This document shows positions 55,663 to 64,000 of a DNA stretch of 64,000 bases, piece by piece; the first letter of the stretch is position 1; each line of letters opens with the position of its first letter. The stretch spans positions 63,175,000 through 63,238,999 of the forward strand of contig CM055102.1 in assembly GCA_029204225.1 (NCBI GenBank), given 5' to 3'. The notes under the pieces were generated by a model. The model was not told where the DNA came from, made no database searches, and saw nothing but the letters and a program-made list of their open reading frames with translations. This DNA is from Diphasiastrum complanatum (taxonomy: Eukaryota; Streptophyta; Lycopodiopsida; Lycopodiales; Lycopodiaceae). The translations under genes were made by a program, and so were the position numbers.

Positions 55663-56502
55663 TCAGAAAGACGGGAAGAGCACAGTCGATGAACAGCCGG
55701 ATGTCGGGAAAACTGGGCAATCAATTAATGTGGAAGCATCAGTTGCCACGCATTTGTACAGCTGATACAGTTGATTGTTACCGGAAGCATCACTGCTACA
55801 TTGCACTCCTGGAGTGTGTCCAAGCGAAGAAGTTAGAGCATTCTGAATATCTGTCAAGCTATAAGCACCACCATCCGGATTAATTCCTGCAGCGCTGAGA
55901 CCTCCCAGTGGATTAACGGAGCTTCGCAAGTTCAAAGCACTTTGAAAGTATGCGTGCTGGCTAAATAGAGACTCGGCGCATGTTCCGTGCTTGTCCCACT
56001 CATGGGTCCAAAAGCTTGTGCCATCGCTGCTAGGGCATGCAAGTGAATCCCAACTTGTTTGTAGCTGACTCTCTATATCAGATACTTGAAAGAGAGATAT
56101 ATCACATTAATTCTTTTCTGAAAACAAGCCGCCCCAGGTTAGATAGATTAATAAATGCCTTTGAGATATAAACAGTGCATGCATGAGTCAACTTCATTAG
56201 CCCCAAGTACATAAGAAGAGTCTTTGCCATGACGAATAAAATCTTTGATATGGTAAAATTGACAAGATGTGAGAGAGAGAGGGAAGCGAGAGAACCTGGC
56301 TGACGTCAAAGGGATTGTTGGGATCGCAGCTGGATGGGTAGCCACCATTGTTGTAATTTGGCCACAGGCCGTGAATGGAAAAATCGGATGCAGGCTTTCC
56401 TGTAGTGGGATAGCAACAGCTGCTGCTAGTGTCGCAGTAGGATCCAGGCCACGAGTAGAGGATGATGTAGGCCGTTTGAGTGGCATTCCTGCCATCCTTC
56501 AA
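55663..56502 (-). pseudogene. S-like RNase T2, 5'-truncated, probable pseudogene
   Basis: A secreted, vacuolar or extracellular RNA-cleaving enzyme family. Exon B (55,663-56,084) has CAS II WTHEWDKHGTCAES with the catalytic His/Glu/Lys/His region and a complete C-terminus ending in LFPSF. Exon A (56,296 to about 56,453-56,502) has SWPGSYCDTSSSCCYPTTGK and CAS I FSIHGLWPNYN. The 211-bp intron has GT and AG ends. Together they give about 193 residues, a full mature enzyme. Problems: no in-frame ATG or signal peptide precedes SWPG, and joining the GT-AG ends shifts the frame by one and meets a stop within four codons. The 5' end lies in sequence duplicated at 2,241-2,400. Either a recent pseudogene or a gene with an unusual junction. 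A self-incompatibility role is not supported here. Confidence 0.8.
56085..56295 (-). other. Probable intron of the RNase T2 gene
   Basis: On the minus strand the sequence starts GTTCTCTCGC after ...GTCAGCCAG and ends TCTTTCAAG. Size (211 bp) and pyrimidine-rich end are typical of a plant intron. Its phase does not match the downstream frame by one base. Confidence 0.6.
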
Positions 56503-56612
56503 GCGATGGAACTCGCATTGCTGCAGGGGAAACCTTGGAAAAATCTGGTCGTTCTCTCTCTCGCTGGTGGAAACCCGACGGTGATGGAAACTCGATGGTG
56601 GATGTGAAGTGA

Positions 56613-59600
56613 TGAGCCGGCCCTATTTTTCCTTTTTATCTTTCCTGGAAAAGATAGGGTTGTTTTTTGACAGGGCCCATGTCTTTTGTTCTTTTAAAAA
56701 CCTTACGGTTTTGGGTATGCATATGTTGGGTGTTTAAAAGTTGATTTGAAGCATGATGAGTGGTCCGCAATTTGGGGAATTGGGTGACTATCTACATCAA
56801 TGCTATTACATGCTGAATTATCAAGGCTTGATTGAATTTCGACATTTAGTAGCTTTGAGTTGATTTGAAATTGGTTTTTTAGATCAACTCCGGAGGTTAA
56901 AGTTAGTAACACCTCGTTATAGAAACTTCGGTTTCTTGGTGTTAGATTGTCAAAGTTTGACTTTGGATTTTTTGTAGGGCTTCCCATATTAGGAGTTGAA
57001 GGAATTTGGATTTCCTTTCTCTAGGGACAATATGCATGTTGTTGGAGCTTTATCACTTGGACATTTTTCTTAAGCCAGTTTATTTTGGAGCCTTAGTATT
57101 GTTCGACCTTTGGTTAAGTTATAATAGTTGCTTTTAGAAATGGAGTTTTTTTTAAGCTAATTTTGACAGAAAGGGATGAATGGTATGGTTCTCAGGCATA
57201 TACCCAGTATAGGAACTAGATTCTTTTTACGATGCTATTTAAAGCATTTAACTCTAGAGTATTGGTACTCCCAATAAATTGAGTTTCACGGTTTTTTCCT
57301 TTTCAAATTGAAGGAATACCGATCAGTTGGTTATTATGGTTTGGTGTATTTTGGAAAATTTTGAGGTTTAATCTAGATCCCAATATGGTATCTCATTATT
57401 TACAAAATCAAAGGCCCTCAAAACTATTTTTCGCTTTCCTAATTAATTCTTTACTTCTTAATAATTTCTTGAATATAAGACATCAGACTAATTTATATGA
57501 ATTCTTTCCAGCGTATTGAAGTTATTATTCTGAAAGGCTATTATGTCATATAAATTACTACTTATGGGAATAGACTTGAAATTCAGATTAATTTTTAGGT
57601 TAAAGTGTTTCACTTTCTTAAACCTAGAATGACTCTTTGTGCATAAATGGATTTTGATGGAATGGTAGTTTCTGGTACTCAGGGTGAAAATATTGGAAGG
57701 AAAAGTAATATGGTGTCTCATTATTTACAAAATCAGACGCCCTCAAATCTATTTCTTGTTTTCTTAATTAATCCTTTACTTCTTAGTAATTTCTTGAATA
57801 TAGATATCAGACTTATTTATATCATTCTTTCCAGCATGAAGTTATTCTTTTGAAAGATTGTTATGTCATATAAATTACTACTTGTGTGAATAGACATGGA
57901 ATTCACATAAATTCTAAGGTTAAATTGTTTCAATTTCTTAAACCTAGAATATCTCTGTTGCATAAATGGGTTTCGATAAAATAGTAGTTTCTATCACTCA
58001 GATTGGAAATATTTGAAAGAAAAGTCCTATTTGTAATGAAGTGAATCTTTTAGTGATTTTCTTGGATTTGGATTTTCTCATATATCATCTTTCCAGTCAA
58101 TTTTTATTGAAATTGATAATTTCTTTAAAAGGAGGGGTGGAGTGATGGGATAAAATTCTATTTAGAAATATGTGGGTTGCATAGTTGCCAGGGTATAGAA
58201 ATGAGATTTGATCGGAAAGGAATTTCGGATAGAGTCAGAGTAAGATACATAATTGGAACTTCTTGAATAAGTGGAATTTTCTAGGGATTGTGTGGACAAT
58301 TTGGAACTAGAACAGGTTTCATATTGGAATCATTATCTATAAGTGGTACAGTGAAAGGTCAAAGGTCACCTATTCCATTTTGATTGGAATAGGAGTAAGT
58401 TTGATCAGAATTTAAGTCAAAGAGTTCTGTATTGGATGAACCTAATCTTATTTTTAGTACTAGGATCAGTGAGGGGTTGATTGAGTGGAAGAAATTATGT
58501 AATTAGAGGTACGTTGGATTGAAAACCTGTTGAGAGTGAATGTTACTCGTCTCAGACATTTCTCGAATATGTTATTTACTCATGAGAAATAGAAAATCTT
58601 TGGTAGTTGAGTTACAAGATCTCAGTGAGATATGTGAGTAACGTATGTGGGTCTTGAAGGAATCTGCCAGATAAGAAGTGTTTATGTATTGGATCATAGT
58701 GAGATTATTCACTTATGTGCACGATTAATCTTGTATGAATCTACTGTGCATTCCTGGTTAGTAGAGTTATTTGGTGCACTTAACCTAGTCGGTGAACATA
58801 GATATCTGATCAAGTATTGTTTTGACAGATACTTGTAGAGTTAACAAATCTTTGGATGAAGATTTATGAATGATTTGTATATGGATCTAAATGTGGTGTT
58901 GTACGGAAGAAACTTATAGTTTTGATTTATATTGCTTGGAAGACGCATGATTAGTGAATCTTCATCAGTTAAAATTATGTGCATTGGATATATAGTATTC
59001 TTGCTAGAGTATTCCTTAGTTAGGGAATGGACTTAGATCATTAGTGATTGTATTCCAGTGAGCTCAATTGGATGACGAATCATAATGAATCCGAGAATAA
59101 TAACTGAATTGTATTAAGCAGATCTTTGGATATCTAGATTTAGTTCTAGATAGTGAATCTAAAGTTTTTGTGGTTGAAGATGAGTGTCATTTTGGTATGC
59201 ATTCAGTCTTTAATTACCAGTGATTTATAGTGACTTGAATCTTGCACTTCAGTTAAAGAATCCTATCTGAAGAATATTCATAAATCCAGTATTTTTTTGG
59301 TGGAAAGATTTTGGAATGATTCTTACTTTTCTAAAGTTATGTTGGACATACACTCCAATATCCTATAAACTATTAAGTATGGCTTTTATTCCTGAAAATT
59401 ATGATTGACGAATCATACGAATCTAAATATTTATGATTGATGGATCAAAAATAGATACTTAATTATTGTTAGAGGATTACAGGGAATTGTGATGATTCTA
59501 AGTGTGATGATTAAATCTTGATCTATTGATTGAGTAAGAATTCGAATCAATGTTTTGAATCTCTTTACTCCAATATTTTATTGAGAACCTATGGATCTCA

Positions 59601-60229
59601 TAGACATTCTCACAAGGGAAGTTATTTTACTTGTAGATAATTTAATTTACCTAGTGGATGTTCTTTCTGCTACACTTTATGGTCTGCAGATGCTTGAGTA
59701 CAGTTTTTTTCTTCTTCTTTTGATTAGATCTCTAGTTATCATAGGGGACAGACAAATCTATTAAGATGAATGGGTGCTATTTTCTTGCATTTGATGCTAG
59801 AAGTAGGAGCATTTAACTCAAAAGAGTATTTAGAATACTCAGAGTTGAGTTTTAATCATTCTATATCTTAATGACTCTCCTAGAGATTCTAGTTGAATGA
59901 ATTATCATATCTTAGAATTTGGATTCTAAGGATATTTGTACTTGAAGCTTATGAATTATCTTTTAGAATTGTAGATAATTTCATATTGTAATTATAATTA
60001 TTTTATTATTTTTTAGCTTTAATTTCCTGAGTTAGGTAATATTTCACCCATTGTTTCATGTAACTGCTTTACATGAAGGTGATGTTACTAACTTGGGGCG
60101 AATGTAACCCAGATGAAAAATTTATGGCTTAGTGTATTTTTCAAACCTGAGTTGTTCTCTAGTGCAGAGATTATCGCTTGGAAAATAGGATTACCTTTGA
60201 GTACTTGTTTGATGTAAAAGTTAGACTAA
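56613..60229 (+). repeat. LARD-like non-coding internal region, copy 2
   Basis: Full counterpart of 2,401-6,000, including the truncated right edge at TTAGACTAA followed by antisense gag-like DNA. Both copies thus derive from one already rearranged ancestor. Confidence 0.6.
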
Positions 60230-60930
60230 CATCAAAGTACTCAACAACAATATCAAAACATGCAACATCATCGACAGTAGTAGCAGAGCATACTATATCA
60301 GTATCAAAACATGGAACAATATCATAGCATGCAAAAACATCGGTAGCACCATCAAAGCATGCAATGACATCAACAATAGTATCATAGCATGCTATATTAG
60401 TGTCAAGGACCATATTAGCCGCAACCTGTATAAGTGAATCAACATTAGTAGGAACCTATGTGACTCTGACTCACTATGGGATACAATGACGAGCTCAGGT
60501 AGATTAATAACTATCTCAAGTAAATCAGGCAAGTCGCTCACATTGTGTGATATAAAATCATCCTCATGTGTATCGCTAGCAATGTATCTCTATTTGTCCT
60601 TCATGAGAAAGTGAAACCTCACATATGGAAGAATGCTCAACAGGGGAATCAGAAGGAGTAGAACTCTCAAGACCTATGATACGACTCGTAAGAGTGAGAG
60701 GCAGAACAAATGCAGAATCATCATCGAAATATATAAGAAGGCGAAGTACAGGTAGAAAGTCATGCCACTCAGAGATAGGCAGATGAGAATGGACGTAGAC
60801 AAAACACTTCGACCTAGCAAAACCCTTTAAAAGAAACATTGCATCAAGAATCTTAATAGGACTTGGACAAGTTGGCCGAGAAGTATCAAAGTAATACTGA
60901 AGACGTGTGACCCATCTGTCGAACATATGT
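60230..60930 (-). pseudogene. Gag-like retroelement fragment, antisense
   Basis: The minus frame from about 60,926 has FDRWVTRLQYYFDTS, KILDAMFLLKGFARSK and SEWHDFLPVLRLL, then runs into the Cys/Asp repeat (60,230-60,415). A single copy here, against two at 6.0-7.4 kb. Confidence 0.5.
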
Positions 60931-61800
60931 TCATATTGTTTATCACTATTAAAATAAAAAGATAAAATTAAAGAGACCGAAAATCACAATTCATGATAAA
61001 AAATAAAATTAAAAGTAATTGAAAATAATACGTAACCCAATGATCCAAATAATTTGGATTTTATTTATCTATTTTTATAATGGAACGTAGCAAATGACGA
61101 CAAACGAAAAATTGAAAAACGAAATTAATGATAAAAATGAACTATGGAATCGAGACGCAAATGGAACGAAACTTAATAAGAAATAAAGAAAGACAAACTG
61201 CAAAATACGATGGAAAACACAAACTACAAAATGGAATGAAAATAACAAGACAACAGCCACAGGCAAAAAGTAAAGCCAGGCAAGACGCTAATGAAGTGGA
61301 CGAACTGAAGGAGAGGACATAAGTCATCACAACAGTTATGCCAATGAAAAGATGTGACAAAGTCTGTTAAAGAAAAAAAAAAGAGAAATGACAAATAATG
61401 TAAGTAGCACCTCGAAACTACAATCGAAAACATGCTGAAAACAGTAGTAAAATGGAGAGATATCGGGCAGCCACCAAATAGAGATAAGAGGGGCCTGCAA
61501 AAACAACCAAATAATGAGAGAAAGAAGTAGCAAGTAGTGGAGTATATGGCTGGAAAATGGATAGCCAAGTAAGGAAGGTGAGTGCCAAAAAGAGAGGGTT
61601 GCAGCTAGCAAGCAAAGCTAGAAAATTAGTAGAAAGAAGGTGGAGACAATGCAAGGAGAGGTGGGCTGGGAAAGAGTACAAATAGATTGAGTTGTGGACA
61701 ACATCAACAACTAAAGTAGGGTGTTGAAAGTAAGTGATGGTGGGTTGAAAATTGGCACTAGGTGGGCAGCAGTAGGGTGCCAATCCTCCAAACAATAGTG
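60931..61800 (-). other. Antisense retroelement leader, copy 2
   Basis: Counterpart of 7,441-8,270, with the same low-complexity hydrophobic minus frames and no recognisable domain. Confidence 0.4.
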
Positions 61801-63244
61801 ACTCTTAGAATTGTGAACATAGTAGCATATGCGACAAATCTATATGCATAGTATAATACCTGATTATGTGCTGAAGATTCTTCCTGAGAGGTCGTCATGA
61901 TCATCCTTCTAATATGAGAACATTTAGTAATTTGCAATAAGTTGAGCTTGAATCCATACGATTTTACAGCATACACCTACCTTTGATAATGGTTTTTGCC
62001 CAAAATGGCTGGGGCAAAAGCTTGATGTCTACAACAAATGGCCCATATGCATAATGGTTTAAACAAAGCTGTATAAAAACTGATAGTACATAGTACCATA
62101 AAGTGAAGCAAGTTTTAAAAAACTCGTTGTTACCTGCCAACATCACACAAAACAAAATCGCACGAGTTAGGTCGATGAGGAAGACAGGTGTCATAGTTGA
62201 ACATAAGTTGTTATCGATGTCCGAAACAAGATTCACTATCAACTAAACTGAAATGTATCATAATTAATCCAATCTTCCCTACCATTATCTTATCATGTCG
62301 TAATACTTTCCTAGTATCATCATATCAGGATATCCGCCATACTGATCAGTTTTAGACAAGTAATCCTATCATTACAATACAATAGTCTAACATCCTATGA
62401 AGGAGCCATAATCATTTACTAAAAAGGTCTGGTTTGGTCATAGAAGTTGGTATCAGGGCACATTTGTGCCATATTGAATCAATTGGTACCAATAATGAAC
62501 TTGGTAGCCAATGGACTCTATGAAACAATCCTTGGGCAAATCCATGCCATTCAAGCTAACCTGGGCAAATCCATGCCATTAAATTTTACCAAACCCAACA
62601 CCGATTCAAACTAAACAGATGCACAATCCTACAAACCACTATGACATTACTATAGTCCAGTACCATGTCTTTTTGTAACAAGTAGGATGTGGTCGTCCTC
62701 GTTGGTATCATGGTAAATTCATACCATCCTAAACTGTAACATTGTCAAGTTTGTCATGTACGAGCGTGGAATACTATGATCATATCCATGCTTTCCAGAC
62801 CCACCAACAACCTATCTTACTTATAATCAAGTGTAGAAACCACTTACTTTTATGTTCTACAAGTATATGGTTCTTTCTTATAGTTCAGACATTGCATATA
62901 AGTCGATCACTATTATTCTTTCCAACATAGAAACCCTAATTTTTGTTATGCCAATCTGATTATGGCTTTTTCAGTTTCAAATCAAGCAAATTAAAGTAGT
63001 ATTAGATTGAAAGACGCAAATAATGCTTAAGAACAATTCTGAGTGTTTTCGGTTCATTAGTACCCAACCGACTCTTAGAATTGTGAACATAGTAGCATAT
63101 GCGTCAAGGGGTATGCATAGTATAATACTTGAATACATGCTGAATATTTTGCATGAGGGGTAGTCATGATTGTATTTCTAACATGAAAGCATTTAGTAAT
63201 TTGCAATGAGTTGAGCTTGAATCCATACTATTTTACATCATACA
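61801..63244. repeat. Non-coding repeat block, copy 2
   Basis: Counterpart of 8,271-9,690, with the E-family piece near 62,090-62,230 and the segment 62,733-63,190 also found at 15,057-15,496. No gene. Confidence 0.65.
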
Positions 63245-63960
63245 TATAAGAGAAGCTCCCTCAAGATCCTACTTACAAAACAAAACACAATAGAAAACAC
63301 ACTATGGAGCAACTGCCCAACCAAATAGAAGCAACCAATCAACTCTAGAAGCCTCAACCCCCAAGCCAAGGAGTAGGAAGCATGAAGGTAGAGTGAAACC
63401 CTTGGCACTGAATCCATCACAAATATGAGGAGTAGGGCGAGTTTGGCCTCTTCTTATAGAGCCATGAACCACCCGTGCATACAGACATGCAAGGTCCTAA
63501 CTCTCCTATGTCTAGATTCCTCCAGAATAGATTCTCTATGCATAGATCCTCTATTCATAGAATTGCTATTGATAACTCTACACATGCCTTGTGTTATGTC
63601 CATGACCAGTACATAGGATACAATATACTCCTAGTCTTGGATACACAGTACTCCAGTGAAACAAGCTGTTAGTTATGCCACGTCATACTGGACGTGACCC
63701 GAAAGTAACTAATATCCTTGTGAGGCCCAGAACACACTAAATGGAGTTTAGACAAGGTATGAGATAGTGTATGCATGTGTAGAGTTATCAATGGCAAGCT
63801 CCTTAGATCCTGCTTACAAATCCTAAACACAAAGGATAACACATTGTGGAGAAACCACCCAACCAAGTAGAAGCATCCAATCAATCTCTAGAAGCCTCAC
63901 CCCCAAGAACAAGAGGCATGAATGTAGAGTGAGAGCCTGGCAACGAATCAAGAACCATGA
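63245..63960. repeat. Gypsy-type LTR mosaic, copy 3
   Basis: Minus 3' LTR piece, plus LTR start (TGTTATGTCCATGACCAG at 63,595), then minus 3' piece, as at 9,697-10,405. Confidence 0.7.
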
Positions 63961-64000
63961 TGAGCTCAAATGGAAGATTTTGTTTGAATGTCATGACATA
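63961..64000 (+). pseudogene. Start of integrase pseudogene, cut by window end
   Basis: Matches 10,411-10,451 (AAGATTTTGTTTGAATGTCA, coding KILFECHD). The rest lies beyond the window. Confidence 0.6.

Larger units (their letters stand above)
56453..64000 (+). repeat. Direct segmental duplication, copy 2
   Basis: Matches 2,241-10,451 in the same order and runs to the window end, so its true end is unseen. It differs by point changes, small indels and the lack of the tandem gag-like duplication. Confidence 0.9.

Noticed and set aside
55663-56502. Self-incompatibility S-RNase
   Set aside because: The motifs fit the broader S-like RNase T2 family. No F-box genes or other S-locus features are present, and the gene appears damaged.

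Overview
This window looks like plant nuclear DNA from a repeat-rich, gene-poor region. The signs are Ty1/copia and Ty3/gypsy LTR retrotransposons with the plant-type primer site TGGTATCAGAGC, a chromodomain integrase, CACTA (En/Spm) transposase pieces, long (CT)n/(GA)n microsatellites, and one intron-containing S-like RNase T2 locus. I found no prokaryotic gene organisation, rRNA or tRNA gene, or CRISPR. Almost every reading frame outside the two copia elements is broken. The species cannot be named from sequence alone.

Layout. (1) 1-10.45 kb is a mosaic of gypsy-type LTR pieces, a long non-coding LARD-like internal region and antisense gag-like pieces. Everything from 2,241 onward is repeated in direct orientation at 56,453-64,000, about 54.2 kb away. 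(2) 9,645-15,056 and 18,852-25,234 form a large inverted repeat around a 3.8 kb spacer. Each arm holds an integrase-chromodomain pseudogene, two LTR starts fused head to head, a gag/leader fragment with LTR and primer site, and two divergent transposase fragments. (3) 26,195-30,222 and 44,682-54,815 form a second large inverted repeat, rich in microsatellites, with a 14.5 kb spacer. (4) The spacer carries a G-box-rich promoter-like stretch, small decayed coding remnants, a foldback element and a recent non-autonomous copia-type element (32,372-37,926, minus). (5) The right arm of this second repeat was later split by a full-length, apparently intact copia element (44,920-51,350, plus); the left arm preserves the empty site at 29,985-29,988. 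(6) 54.8-56.5 kb is single-copy and holds the RNase T2 gene (minus), whose 5' end runs into duplicated transposon DNA.

How the parts work together. The two copia elements look like a helper and a dependent. The intact element encodes gag, protease, integrase, reverse transcriptase and RNase H with all catalytic motifs. The other has a 1,024-codon open frame with a clear gag and zinc knuckle, no protease or integrase motifs, and a degenerate reverse-transcriptase-like segment in which YVDD reads YDGG. A 1,280-bp tract (end of LTR, primer site, leader) is almost identical between them, while the LTR starts and gag genes differ clearly. This suggests recent template switching between co-packaged RNAs, and I consider it the most interesting observation here.
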